A DNA stretch of 64,000 nucleotides from contig NZ_LR134352.1 in assembly GCF_900637185.1 (NCBI RefSeq), positions 6,004,001-6,068,000 on the forward strand, in the 5' to 3' direction. Below the pieces are notes generated by a model. It was not told the DNA's origin, did not search any database, and saw only the letters and a program-made list of their open reading frames with translations. Source of the stretch: Nocardia asteroides (GTDB taxonomy: Bacteria > Actinomycetota > Actinomycetes > Mycobacteriales > Mycobacteriaceae). Below, piece after piece: positions 51,328-60,323 of the stretch (position 1 is its first letter; each line of letters opens with the position of its first letter). The position numbers and the translations under genes are program-made.

Positions 51328-51367
51328 TTGTTCTTTTGTTTCAGCCGCTCTCGCTGCTGCCTGAATG

Positions 51368-51397
51368 AAGTTACACCATGCATCTCGGCGACTACAA
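51368..51397 (-). promoter_or_regulatory. Probable tRNA-Ala promoter
   Basis: On the minus strand TTGTAG (51397-51392), 18-bp spacer, TAACTT (51373-51368), 41 bp before the mature tRNA. Confidence 0.6.
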
Positions 51398-51519
51398 ATC
51401 GGCTGGTAGAGGGCAAAAAAGTGGTGTTTTGGGTGCGGCGGGTGTGGCGCGCGTGGGGGGCGGGGGTCGTGGGGGCGGAGTAGAATGTGCCGAACCTCAC
51501 GCGCGCGCGGCCGGGGGCA

Positions 51520-52260
51520 TCAGGGGGCGAGGTTCACGACCCAGTTCTCGTCGGTCCAGTCGATCTTGGTGGTGCCGTCGTATACCGACGGGGTGGCCGC
51601 CTTGTTGCCGGTGCGGGCGTCGAGATCGTCGAGGTTCTTCTTGGCGGCGGCGCGGGCGGCGTCGAGCTGGGTGCCGTTGGTGATGCAGGGGCCGACGGAC
51701 TCGGGGGCGCCGGATTCGATCGCCAGGGCGGCCAGGGCGGGGTTGCTCAGGTCCTCGCCGCCCTCCTCGGGCTGGCGGGTGGTGAACAGGGCCTCGTGGA
51801 ACTTGCCGTAGGCCGGGCCCGAGTTGGCCTGGGCGACACAGAGGTTGGCCGCGAAGGCGCGGGTGGAGTAGTCCTTGCTCTTGGACTGGGCGTCGAGGAA
51901 CGTGACGAAGTGGTAGTTCACCGCCAGCTTGCCCTCGTCGATCTTCTGGGCGATTTCCTGGCCGAAGGTGGTCTCCAGCACGCCGCAGGCGGGGCAGATC
52001 GGGTCCTCGAAGATGTCGACGGTCTTCGCGGCGTCGGGCCTGCCGAGCCGGATGACGCCCTCCGGCGAGGCCGTGACCTGCACCGCGGCCTCGCGCACGG
52101 CGCCGTAGCCGTCGTTGCGCACCTCGGTGGGCGCCTGCTTGTTCCACTTGAACGCGGCGAAGACGAGGAACCCGATCACCACCAGCGCCACCGCGGCCAA
52201 GGCGTAGGTGGTGTTGCTGGAGACGGGGCGGGGATTGTGCGAAGAACCGGCGCTGCTCAC
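51520..52260 (-). CDS. Membrane-anchored DsbA-like thioredoxin-fold protein
   Basis: Thiol oxidoreductase of 246 aa. One N-terminal helix (about 17-38) places a DsbA-type domain outside. The active site CPAC lies in IFEDPICPACGVLETTF (about 85-101) with cis-Pro region later near KAATPSVYDG. Two further Cys (NLCVAQ and GPCITNG) may form a structural disulfide. It resembles mycobacterial DsbA-like Rv2969c. The GTG at 52260 follows GTGGACGG. It likely introduces or isomerises disulfides in secreted proteins. Confidence 0.92.
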   Translation of the reverse strand: MSSAGSSHNPRPVSSNTTYALAAVALVVIGFLVFAAFKWNKQAPTEVRNDGYGAVREAAVQVTASPEGVIRLGRPDAAKTVDIFEDPICPACGVLETTFGQEIAQKIDEGKLAVNYHFVTFLDAQSKSKDYSTRAFAANLCVAQANSGPAYGKFHEALFTTRQPEEGGEDLSNPALAALAIESGAPESVGPCITNGTQLDAARAAAKKNLDDLDARTGNKAATPSVYDGTTKIDWTDENWVVNLAP

Positions 52261-52330
52261 CCGTCCACTCTGCCTCGAGCCGGCGCCGGCGCGTCGGCTG
52301 GGCCGATGAAAGTGGCTCCGACCTGCGGAT

Positions 52331-53665
52331 CTACCGCTTCGACGGGTCGGCGTCGACGGGGCGCAGCGTCGGCACGAGACCCTCGCGGACCACGGGGACA
52401 CCGTCGGGGCAGCCGTCGCAGGTGCATTGCGGATCGATGCCGTCACCGGCGTGATCGGGATGATCCGGGTCCTCGGGATGCTTGATCCGGGACGGTTCCG
52501 GCGTCACCACCCACAGCACCGCCGACACCGCGAGCACGCCACCGGTGATCGCCATGCCGAGCCCGAAGGACGTGCGCTCGGCCAGCCAGCCGATCGCGAT
52601 CGGGCCCAGCACCGTGCCCAGGTCGGCGGCCATCTGGAAGGCGGCCAGCACCGGACCGCCACGGGAGCGGGTGCCCAGCACGTCGGCCAGCGCGGCCTGC
52701 TGGGCCGGGCTGAACATGCCCGAGCCGATCCCGGCCACGAAGGAAGCCAGCAGGAACCAGGGCAGCGACGGCGCGACGCCGAGGACACCGGTGCCGAGCG
52801 CGCAGATCGCCGAGCCGGCGATGAGGAACGGTTTGCGGCCGAACCGGTCCGACAGGCGGCCCGAGACGAACAGCACCGCGGCGTTGCCCGCCGCGAACAC
52901 CGTCAGCGCGACACCGGCCATGCCCGATTCCTGATGCAGAATCTCCACGACCAGCAGCGGCACGAACGCCATCCGCACCCCGAACACCGCGCAGCCACCG
53001 GCGAAACTCGACAGCAGCACCGCGCGATAGGCGGGCTCGGACCAGGCGTGGCGGAAGGTGAACGGCGCCGCGGCGGTGGCCTCCTCGGCGGCCAGCACCG
53101 GCGAATCACGCAGCCCGGCGAACACGATGACGCACACGATCAGCAGCGCCGCGGCGTAGATGAGGAACGGCGCGCGCAGTCCCAGCCCGGCCAGCGCGCC
53201 ACCGACCAGCGGGCCGAGCAGCGAGCCGATCAGGAAACTGGTGGAGTAGATCCCGGAGACCCGGCCGCGCGCCACGGGCGGCGACACCCGGATGATCAGC
53301 GCCATCGACGACACCGTGAACATGGTGGAGCCGACCCCGCCCAGCGAACGCAGCACCAGCAGTTGCCAATACGTCTGTGCCAGCGCGCAGGCCCCGGTCG
53401 ACAACGCGACGATCACGATGCCGGCCAGATACACCCGCCGCTCGCCCAGCTTCTGCACGAGCCTGCCGCTGGCGGGCGCGAACAGCAATCGCATGAGCGC
53501 GAAAGCGCTCACGATCGCCGACGCCGCCGCGATCCCGACGCCGAATTCCCGCGCGTACTGCGGCAGCACCGGCGCGACCAGCCCGAAGCCGACGGCGATG
53601 ACGAACGCCGCCGCGATCAGTACCCAGATCTCGGCGGGTAGCCGGACCTTGGCGGGCGCGCTCAC
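52331..53665 (-). CDS. MFS transporter with His/Cys-rich C-terminal tail
   Basis: Major-facilitator exporter of 444 aa with 12 helices. Motif A-like segments are PASGRLVQKLGERRVYLAG and SGRLSDRFGRKPFLIAGS. After the last helix the tail (about 395-444) contains HPEDPDHPDHAGD, then DPQCTCDGC, three His and three Cys that could bind metal. Its GTG overlaps the stop of phosphoglucomutase as GTGA, so the two are coupled. The substrate is unknown. Confidence 0.9.
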   Translation of the reverse strand: MSAPAKVRLPAEIWVLIAAAFVIAVGFGLVAPVLPQYAREFGVGIAAASAIVSAFALMRLLFAPASGRLVQKLGERRVYLAGIVIVALSTGACALAQTYWQLLVLRSLGGVGSTMFTVSSMALIIRVSPPVARGRVSGIYSTSFLIGSLLGPLVGGALAGLGLRAPFLIYAAALLIVCVIVFAGLRDSPVLAAEEATAAAPFTFRHAWSEPAYRAVLLSSFAGGCAVFGVRMAFVPLLVVEILHQESGMAGVALTVFAAGNAAVLFVSGRLSDRFGRKPFLIAGSAICALGTGVLGVAPSLPWFLLASFVAGIGSGMFSPAQQAALADVLGTRSRGGPVLAAFQMAADLGTVLGPIAIGWLAERTSFGLGMAITGGVLAVSAVLWVVTPEPSRIKHPEDPDHPDHAGDGIDPQCTCDGCPDGVPVVREGLVPTLRPVDADPSKR

Positions 53666-55299
53666 TCGACCAGCGCCTGGTTCACCATCTCCTCGGCCGC
53701 GGCCTGCACCTGGGTGAGGTGCTCGGCGCCGAGGAACGATTCGGCGTAGATCTTGTATTTGTCCTCGGTGCCCGACGGGCGGGCCGCGAACCAGGCGTTC
53801 TCGGTGGTCACCTTCAGCCCGCCCAGGGCCGCGCCGTTGCCGCGCGCGGTGGTGAGGATCCCGGTGATCTCCTCGCCCGCGATCTCGGTGCCGGTCACCG
53901 CGTCGGGAGTGAGCGCGGCCAGCTTGGCCTTCTGCGCGGGCGTGGCCGCCGCGTCGACGCGGGCGTAGGCGGGGCTGCCGTACTGGCGTTCCAGCTCGCC
54001 GTACCGGGCCGACGGGGTCTGACCGGTGACGGCGGCGATCTCGGCGGCCAGCAGGGCCAGCAGGATGCCGTCCTTGTCGGTGGTCCACACGGTGCCGTCC
54101 ATCCGCAGGAACGACGCGCCCGCGCTCTCCTCACCGCCGAATGCCAGACTGCCGCTGAACAATCCGGGCACGAACCACTTGAACCCGACCGGCACCTCGT
54201 ACACGTCGCGGCCGAGCACGTTGACGACCCGGTCGATCATCGACGAGCTGACCACCGTCTTGCCGATCTTGGTGAGCGCGTCCCACCACATCCGGTTCGC
54301 CACCAGGTATTCGATGGCCACGGCCAGGAAGTGGTTGGGGTTCATCAGGCCACCGTCGGGGGTGACGATGCCGTGCCGGTCGGCGTCGGCGTCGTTGCCG
54401 GTGGAGATGTCGTAGTCGTCCTTGATGCCGACCAGCGCGGCCATGGCGTGCCGCGAGGACGGGTCCATCCGGATCTGGCCGTCGCTGTCGAGAGTCATGA
54501 AACGCCAGGTGGGATCGACGAACGGGTTGACCACCTCGAGTTCGAGATCGAAGCGCTGCCCGATCTCCTCCCAGTAGTCCACGCTCGCGCCGCCCATCGG
54601 GTCGGCGCCCATCCGGATACCGGCCCCGCGAATCGCGTCCAGGTTCAACGCGTTCGGCAGGTCGGCGACGTAGTGGTCGAGGTAGTCGTAGCGCTCGACG
54701 TGGGTGCTCAGCGCCTGGGTCAGCGGCACCCGCTTGACTCCCGCGAGCCCGCCGCGCAGCAGTTCGTTCGCGCGGTCGGCGATGGCGTCGGTGGCCTTGG
54801 TGTCGGCCGGGCCGCCGTGCGGCGGGTTGTATTTGAAGCCGCCGTCGCGCGGCGGATTGTGCGACGGGGTGACCACGATGCCGTCGGCCTGGTGTTTGGT
54901 GCCGCCCCGGTTGTGGCGCAGCACAGCGTGACTCAGCGCCGGGGTGGGGGTGTAGCGGTCGCGCGCGTCGACGATCGCGGTGACGTCGTTGCCGGCGAGC
55001 ACCTCGAGCGCGGTGGTCCAGGCGGGCTCGGACAGGGCGTGGGTGTCGCGCGCGAGGTAGACCGGCCCGGTGATGCCGCGGGTGGCGCGGTACTCGACGA
55101 TCGCCTGGGTGATCGCCATGATGTGCGCCTCGTTGAACGCGCAATCCTCGCTGGACCCGCGGTGGCCCGAGGTGCCGAACACCACCCGCTGGCTCGGCTC
55201 GGCCGGATCGGGGACGCGGCTGTAGTACGCGGTGACCAGGTGGGCGATGTCCACCAGGTCGGTCGGGCGAGCAGGCCGTCCGGCGCGATCGTGGGCCAT
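53662..55299 (-). CDS. pgm: Phosphoglucomutase (alpha-D-glucose phosphate-specific)
   Basis: Interconverts glucose-1-phosphate and glucose-6-phosphate, supplying nucleotide sugars for cell-wall and storage glycans. At 545 aa it matches the bacterial Pgm family. FGTSGHRGSS is near residue 41, the phosphoserine loop reads GIVVTPSHNPPRDGGFKYN, the metal loop GNDADADRHGIV, and the sugar-specificity segment GGEESAGASFLR. The C-terminal phosphate-binding loop is FAARPSGTEDKYKIYAESF. The ATG at 55299 has GGAAGGGA upstream. It is followed by the MFS gene (GTGA overlap). Confidence 0.96.
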   Translation of the reverse strand: MAHDRAGRPARPTDLVDIAHLVTAYYSRVPDPAEPSQRVVFGTSGHRGSSEDCAFNEAHIMAITQAIVEYRATRGITGPVYLARDTHALSEPAWTTALEVLAGNDVTAIVDARDRYTPTPALSHAVLRHNRGGTKHQADGIVVTPSHNPPRDGGFKYNPPHGGPADTKATDAIADRANELLRGGLAGVKRVPLTQALSTHVERYDYLDHYVADLPNALNLDAIRGAGIRMGADPMGGASVDYWEEIGQRFDLELEVVNPFVDPTWRFMTLDSDGQIRMDPSSRHAMAALVGIKDDYDISTGNDADADRHGIVTPDGGLMNPNHFLAVAIEYLVANRMWWDALTKIGKTVVSSSMIDRVVNVLGRDVYEVPVGFKWFVPGLFSGSLAFGGEESAGASFLRMDGTVWTTDKDGILLALLAAEIAAVTGQTPSARYGELERQYGSPAYARVDAAATPAQKAKLAALTPDAVTGTEIAGEEITGILTTARGNGAALGGLKVTTENAWFAARPSGTEDKYKIYAESFLGAEHLTQVQAAAEEMVNQALVE

Positions 55300-55346
55300 G
55301 GCGGGTGTTCCCTTCCGTGTCGGCTGCGCGCGGCTGGTCATGAGGA

Positions 55347-55709
55347 TCATGCGCACAACCACTGGGTCAGGGACGCCGCGGCGTACACCGCGGCCAGGCA
55401 AGCCGCGACACTGATCACGACGTTGCCCACGGCGTACACGTAGGCGCCCTCGGTCACCAGACGGATGGTCTCGTAACCGAACGTGCTGAACGTGGTCAGC
55501 GCACCACAGAAGCCGGTCCCCGCGAACGCCAGCAGCGCACTGCCGGTCCCCGCGCCGATCAGACCACCGAGCAACGCCGAACCGACAATGTTAACGGCAA
55601 GCGTGCCCCACGGCAGCCCCGCGGGGAAGCGCGCCGAGACCGCCCGATCGACCAGGTACCGGGCGGGTGCGCCGAGCATGCCCCCGGCCACCACGAGTGC
55701 CGTCGTCAT
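55347..55709 (-). CDS. crcB: CrcB/Fluc fluoride channel, copy 2
   Basis: Small fluoride-export channel of 120 aa with four helices. The family signatures are GAPARYLVDRAV, VNIVGSALLGGLIGAG and GTGFCGALTTFSTFGYETIRL, the Phe-lined pore segment. Actinobacteria usually carry two crcB genes whose products make an antiparallel heterodimer. The ATG at 55709 follows GGGAGG. It lies 64 bp after the other copy on the same strand. Confidence 0.94.
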   Translation of the reverse strand: MTTALVVAGGMLGAPARYLVDRAVSARFPAGLPWGTLAVNIVGSALLGGLIGAGTGSALLAFAGTGFCGALTTFSTFGYETIRLVTEGAYVYAVGNVVISVAACLAAVYAAASLTQWLCA

Positions 55710-55773
55710 GCCCGACCTCCCCGTCCCAGCGTCCACGTCTCGATCATCGGATGGCGCCCTTCCGTCCTCGGAT

Positions 55774-56196
55774 TCACGTGGTCCCCTGTCCGGCACCGGC
55801 CACCCACCGGGTCGCGAACACGGCCACGGCGACGGCACCGAGCCCGGCGAGCAGCGACAGGCCCAGATAGGCCGTCGCGGTACCCACCGCACCGGTGCCG
55901 ATCAGTGTACGAAGCTCGAGGGCGAAGGTGGAGAAAGTCGTGAAGCCGCCCAGCACACCGATTCCCAGGAACGGGCGCACCAGTTTCGGCGCCGCCCACA
56001 GCTCGGTGACCGCCACCATCAGCACACCGATGGCGAAGCAGCCGGACACGTTCACCACCAGGGTCGACCACGGGAAGGCTCCGGGGTGGACGGGCCACAG
56101 TCGCGCGAGACCGAAACGGGCGGTCGCGCCCAGTCCGCCGCCCACCGAGATCGCCGCGAGAACGGCGGGATCGAGCGCCGGGGGCCGCGATGCCAT
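55774..56196 (-). CDS. crcB: CrcB/Fluc fluoride channel, copy 1
   Basis: Fluoride channel subunit of 140 aa, four helices, with GGLGATARFGLARLWP, TLVVNVSGCFAIGVLMVAV and GVLGGFTTFSTFALELRTLI. It heads the crcB pair. I looked upstream for a fluoride riboswitch and saw no convincing core sequence. Confidence 0.95.
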   Translation of the reverse strand: MASRPPALDPAVLAAISVGGGLGATARFGLARLWPVHPGAFPWSTLVVNVSGCFAIGVLMVAVTELWAAPKLVRPFLGIGVLGGFTTFSTFALELRTLIGTGAVGTATAYLGLSLLAGLGAVAVAVFATRWVAGAGQGTT

Positions 56197-56528
56197 TGCG
56201 CTGCCCTCCCCTGCTGATCCGACGGTGGTCGTTGCTCATGGTATCGAGACCCACCGACACCCGGACGGGCGGTCGCCCGCTACGCCGTGGCGCACGTTGA
56301 CATCCCAGCGAACGCCACGCTCACCGGTGTCCGAGATATGGCCGGACGGGCGATTTCGCCGATTGTGCCAGCCGTGACGCGGACAACGGCGGTCACGCGA
56401 CCTCCCGGACGACGTAGTGCACACGCTCCGCGCACGACTTCGAGCAAACATTCAGCACCGGGCAGCGAACGGCGATGGCCCGGACCGGGATTCGGTCCGG
56501 GCCATCGCCGGTGTGGTGCGGAGGCAGG
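56197..56528. other. Gene-free region between crcB and the DHA2 pump
   Basis: 332 bp without a convincing gene. It contains the promoter region of crcB and, at 56470-56510, a terminator for the pump gene. No riboswitch-like conserved core was recognised. Confidence 0.5.
56470..56510 (-). terminator. Strong hairpin terminator after the DHA2 pump gene
   Basis: A perfect 17-bp stem (56470-56486 with 56494-56510) with a 7-nt loop, beginning 19 bp beyond the stop on the minus strand. Confidence 0.85.
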
Positions 56529-58028
56529 TCAGTGCGCGAGCACCGGCTCCCCTTCGGCCGGAGCGGGCACCTTGTTCGGCATGAGCACGCCGATCACGAT
56601 CGCGCCGAGGACGAAGGTGGCTGTCGCCCACCAGAAGCTGGTGGTGTAGCTCTCGATCGCGCCCTGCGCCATGGTCAGCGGGCCGGGCTGGTGCGAGGAC
56701 ACGTAGTCGGTCATCGCCGAGGCCGCGATGGTGCTCAGCAGCGCGGTGCCGATGGAGCCACCGACCTGCTGGCTGGTGTTGACCATGGCCGAGGCCACAC
56801 CGGCGTCCTCGTGGTCGACACCGGCGGTCGAACCCTGGAACGCGACCGACATCGCGCCACCGAGACCGAGGCCGAGCAGCACCAGCGCGGGCAGGATGTG
56901 GGTGGCGTAGCCGGTGTCCAGGCCGATCTGTGTCAACCAGAGCATGCCCGCCGCGGCCACCAGGAAGCCACCGCTGATGACGACCTTCGGGCCCACCCTG
57001 GGCAGCAGCAGCGAGGGCGCCGTGGTCGAGGAGGCCACCATGCCCGCCACCATCGGCAGGAACGCGACGCCGGTCATGATCGGCGAGTACTGCAGGGTCA
57101 GCTGCATGTAGTAGGTGAGGAACAGGAAGATCGCGAACATCCCGATGCCCATGATGAACACGGTCAGGTAGGACGCGCCGCGGGTGCGGTCGGCGACGAT
57201 GCGCAGCGGCAGCAGCGGGTGCGCGACCCTGGTCTCGATCCACGCGAAGGCCGCGAGCAGCACGGCGCCACCGATCAGGAAGGCCAGCGTGGACGGCGCG
57301 GTCCAGCCCTCGGACTCGGCCTGCGAGAAGCCGTAGACGATGCCGAACAGGGCGGCGGTGACGGTGATCGTGCCGGGCCAGTCGAGCTTGGGCCGCGACA
57401 CCGAGGTGTGCTTGGCCAGCAGCAGCACGGCACCGACCAGGGCGACGGCGGCGAAGATCAGGTTGACGTACATCGCCCAGCGCCAGGAGGCCCACTCGGT
57501 GAGCGCGCCGCCGAGCAGCAGGCCGATCGCGCCACCGGCACCGGCGACGGCGCCGAAGATGCCGAAGGCCTTCGCGCGTTCACCCGGCTCGGTGAAGGTC
57601 ACCGTGAGCAGCGACAGCGCGGCGGGCGCGAGCAGCGCGCCGAAGACACCCTGACCGACGCGCGCGGCGACGAGCATCTCGAAGGTGGTGGCCGCACCGC
57701 CGACGGCGGAGGCGACCGCGAAGCCGACCAGACCGATGATGAAGGTGTTGCGCCTGCCGAACAGGTCGCTGAGCCTGCCGCCGAGCAGCAGCAGGCTGCC
57801 GAAGGCGAGGGCGTAGCCGGTGATGACCCACTGCCGGTCACCGTCGCCGAAGCCGAGGTCGGCCTGGGCCGCGGGCAGGGCGATGTTCACGATCGTGGCA
57901 TCGAGCACCACCATCAGCTGGGCGATGCCGAGGACGGCAAGCACCCACCAGCGCAGGGCGTGTGACCCGCGGCGGCCGGTATCCGCGGCCGCGGGACTCT
58001 TCGTCCCGGTCTCGAGTGTGGTGGTCAT
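56529..58028 (-). CDS. MFS multidrug exporter, DHA2 (EmrB/QacA) family
   Basis: Drug exporter of 499 aa with about 14 helices. The first helix carries VVLDATIVNIALPAAQADLG, motif A is GGRLSDLFGRRNTFIIG, and motif C-like GAGGAIGLLLGGALTEWASWRWAM. It is divergent from a TetR gene with two operators in the 131-bp gap, the LfrA/LfrR-like arrangement, so it is most likely repressed by that TetR and induced by its own substrates. It ends at a strong hairpin. Confidence 0.93.
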   Translation of the reverse strand: MTTTLETGTKSPAAADTGRRGSHALRWWVLAVLGIAQLMVVLDATIVNIALPAAQADLGFGDGDRQWVITGYALAFGSLLLLGGRLSDLFGRRNTFIIGLVGFAVASAVGGAATTFEMLVAARVGQGVFGALLAPAALSLLTVTFTEPGERAKAFGIFGAVAGAGGAIGLLLGGALTEWASWRWAMYVNLIFAAVALVGAVLLLAKHTSVSRPKLDWPGTITVTAALFGIVYGFSQAESEGWTAPSTLAFLIGGAVLLAAFAWIETRVAHPLLPLRIVADRTRGASYLTVFIMGIGMFAIFLFLTYYMQLTLQYSPIMTGVAFLPMVAGMVASSTTAPSLLLPRVGPKVVISGGFLVAAAGMLWLTQIGLDTGYATHILPALVLLGLGLGGAMSVAFQGSTAGVDHEDAGVASAMVNTSQQVGGSIGTALLSTIAASAMTDYVSSHQPGPLTMAQGAIESYTTSFWWATATFVLGAIVIGVLMPNKVPAPAEGEPVLAH

Positions 58029-58072
58029 AACTCCCCTTGTAGGTCGGCTGGGTGTCGTTTCGGTGGCATAAT

Positions 58073-58089
58073 CGGAGATACCGCCTCCG
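58073..58089. promoter_or_regulatory. TetR operator, site 1
   Basis: CGGAGATACCGCCTCCG: CGGAG-N7-CTCCG inverted repeat, 44 bp before the pump start on the minus strand. Confidence 0.8.
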
Positions 58090-58113
58090 CTTCATTCGAA
58101 GCTACCAGATTAA

Positions 58114-58130
58114 CGGAGAAACCACCTCCG
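58114..58130. promoter_or_regulatory. TetR operator, site 2
   Basis: CGGAGAAACCACCTCCG, same arms and near-identical spacer as site 1. Centres are 41 bp apart (about four helical turns). It lies 29 bp before the TetR start. Confidence 0.8.
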
Positions 58131-58159
58131 CTTAATCCCCCGATTGGTAGGATGTACCT

Positions 58160-58837
58160 GTGAATCACGCCACGACGACTGCCGCACCACCCCGCCGACT
58201 GCGCGCCGACGCCGCGCGCAATCAGGCCCGCATCGTCGCCGCCGCGCGTGAACTGTTCGCCGACCACGGCCTGGAGATCACCCTCGACGACGTGGCCGAG
58301 CGCGCCGGCGTCGGCGTCGGCACCGTCTACCGCCGCTTCGCCAACAAGAAGGAACTCATCGCCGAGGTCTTCGACCAGCACATGGTCGACTTCGCCGACG
58401 CGGCCGACGAAGCGATCCGCAACCCCGACGCGTGGCTGGGCCTGGTGGAGTTCTTCGAGAACGCCTGCAAGCACCTGGCGACCAACCGCGGCTTCGGCGA
58501 GGTGATGCTCGAGCTCGAGGAGGACCCGGCCCGTTTCGCCGAGCTGCGCGACCGGATCCGCCCGTCGGTCACCGCGATCATCGATCGCGCGCGCGACGCG
58601 GGAGCCGTGCACCCCGACATCACCACCACCGACTTCTTCGCGCTGATCCACATGGTCAACTCCTTCGCCGAGTTCGCCGGACCGGTGAATTCCGAAGTGT
58701 GGCAGCGCTATATGGCCATCACCCTCAACGGCGTGCGCACCGACGCGGTACCGCGCCGGCCCCTGCTGGTCGACCCGCTGACCGACGATCAGGTCGAGCG
58801 CGCCAAGGCCATGCACTGCGTCGGCCGCCGCCGCTGA
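58160..58837 (+). CDS. TetR-family repressor of the divergent efflux pump
   Basis: Regulator of 225 aa. The helix-turn-helix is ITLDDVAERAGVGVGTVYRR, then FANKKELIAEVFD, followed by an all-helical ligand domain. The GTG start lies six bases after TAGGAT with no Shine-Dalgarno, suggesting a leaderless message. The operators upstream are placed to repress both this gene and the DHA2 pump. Confidence 0.93.
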   Translation: MNHATTTAAPPRRLRADAARNQARIVAAARELFADHGLEITLDDVAERAGVGVGTVYRRFANKKELIAEVFDQHMVDFADAADEAIRNPDAWLGLVEFFENACKHLATNRGFGEVMLELEEDPARFAELRDRIRPSVTAIIDRARDAGAVHPDITTTDFFALIHMVNSFAEFAGPVNSEVWQRYMAITLNGVRTDAVPRRPLLVDPLTDDQVERAKAMHCVGRRR

Positions 58838-58897
58838 GCAGTACTTCTTCCCTGATCGAGTAGCGCGCGTCACAGTCCATCCTCTACAGTTGGACAC

Positions 58898-60199
58898 ATG
58901 ACCAAGAGCACCTGGGTGAACTGGGCGGGCGAGCAGCGCTGCTCACCCGCCGTCGTCGCCGCGCCACGCGACGTCGCAGAACTGGCCGAGATCCTCACCG
59001 CGGCCACCGCCGCGGGCCGCACCGTGCGCGTCGCCGGATCGGGCCATTCGTTCACCGACGCGGTGCTCACCGACGGCACGCTGGTCGACCTCGCCGGCCT
59101 GGACCGCGTGCTCGACGTCGACACCGCGACGGGCCGGGTCCGGGTCGAAGCGGGTCTCACCCTGCACGCGGCCAGCCCGCTGCTGCACTCGCACGGCCTG
59201 GCGTTCCCCAACCTGGGCGACATCGACACCCAGACCATCGCGGGCGCGACCGCCACCGGCACCCACGGCACCGGCGCCCAGTTGCGCAACATCTCCGCCG
59301 CGCTGCACGCGGTGGAGGTGATGCGCGCCGACGGCACCCGGGTCGAGCTCGACGCCGAGACCGATCCGGACGGCTGGCGCGCGGCGCGGGTGAGCATCGG
59401 CGCGCTCGGCGTCGTCACGGCGGTCACCCTGCAACTGGAGCCGTCGTTCGTGCTCGAGCTCGAGGAGCGCCCGGTCCCGGTCGCCGAGGTGCTGGACAAT
59501 CTCGACGAACTCGCCGACGGCAGCGACCATTTCGAGTTCTTCGCCTTCGCGCACAGCGACATGGCGATGACCAAGTCCAGCAACCGCACCACCGCGCCCG
59601 AGCAGCCGCGCGGCCGGGCGGGCGCCTGGCTCAACGACGTCCTGCTGTCGAACCACCTCTTCGACGGTCTGTGCAAGGTGGGCAGGCGGATTCCCGCCAC
59701 GGTCCCCGCCATCCACAAGATCGCCACCAGGGCGGGCAGCAACAATCGCAAGATCGACCGCTCCTACCGCGTCTTCGCGACGCCGCGCCTGGTGCGGTTC
59801 ACCGAGATGGAATACGCCATCCCGCGCGAGCACGCCCGGGCCGCGATCGGCGAGATCCTCGAACTGACCAAGAGATTCGACACCCCGATGCCGATCGAGG
59901 TGCGCTGGGTGGCCCCCGACGACGCGTTCCTGTCCCCCGCGGGCGGACGCGCGACCTGCTACATCGCCGTGCACCAGTACCAGGGCATGGTGTGGGAGCC
60001 CTACTTCCGCGCCTGCGAGGCGGTCTTCGATCGCTATCAGGGCAGGCCGCACTGGGGCAAACGCCACTTCCAGACCGCCGAGACGCTGCGCTCCCGCTAC
60101 CCCGAGTGGGATCGATTCGCCGAGGTCCGGCGTCGTTTCGACCCCGCCGGGGTGTTCGCCAACGACTACGTGAACCGGGTACTCGGCCCGGTCGGCTGA
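58898..60199 (+). CDS. FAD-binding D-arabinono-1,4-lactone oxidase-type enzyme
   Basis: Flavoprotein of 433 aa. The N-terminal PCMH-type FAD domain has RVAGSGHSFTDAVLTDG, DIDTQTIAGATATGTHGTG, and the C-terminal ALO domain (PF04030) has IEVRWVAPDDAFLSPA, HWGKRHF and FDPAGVFANDYVNRVLG. Family members oxidise aldono-lactones or sugar alcohols (L-gulono- or D-arabinono-lactone, xylitol). The ATG is seven bases after TACAGT, no Shine-Dalgarno. The substrate is not predictable from sequence. Confidence 0.92.
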   Translation: MTKSTWVNWAGEQRCSPAVVAAPRDVAELAEILTAATAAGRTVRVAGSGHSFTDAVLTDGTLVDLAGLDRVLDVDTATGRVRVEAGLTLHAASPLLHSHGLAFPNLGDIDTQTIAGATATGTHGTGAQLRNISAALHAVEVMRADGTRVELDAETDPDGWRAARVSIGALGVVTAVTLQLEPSFVLELEERPVPVAEVLDNLDELADGSDHFEFFAFAHSDMAMTKSSNRTTAPEQPRGRAGAWLNDVLLSNHLFDGLCKVGRRIPATVPAIHKIATRAGSNNRKIDRSYRVFATPRLVRFTEMEYAIPREHARAAIGEILELTKRFDTPMPIEVRWVAPDDAFLSPAGGRATCYIAVHQYQGMVWEPYFRACEAVFDRYQGRPHWGKRHFQTAETLRSRYPEWDRFAEVRRRFDPAGVFANDYVNRVLGPVG

Positions 60200-60323
60200 G
60201 GAGCGGACATCCGGCGGACAACAGTGTCGCCGGTCGGCCCCGCACCCACCCGGCCGGATGGAATGATGGTCGCTGATACCCGAAGTGCCACAAGCACTTC
60301 GCCCCTGCGCCGAAAGGGCGACC

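Noticed and set aside
56197..56420. Fluoride riboswitch upstream of crcB
   Set aside because: No recognisable aptamer core was seen on the minus strand in this interval.
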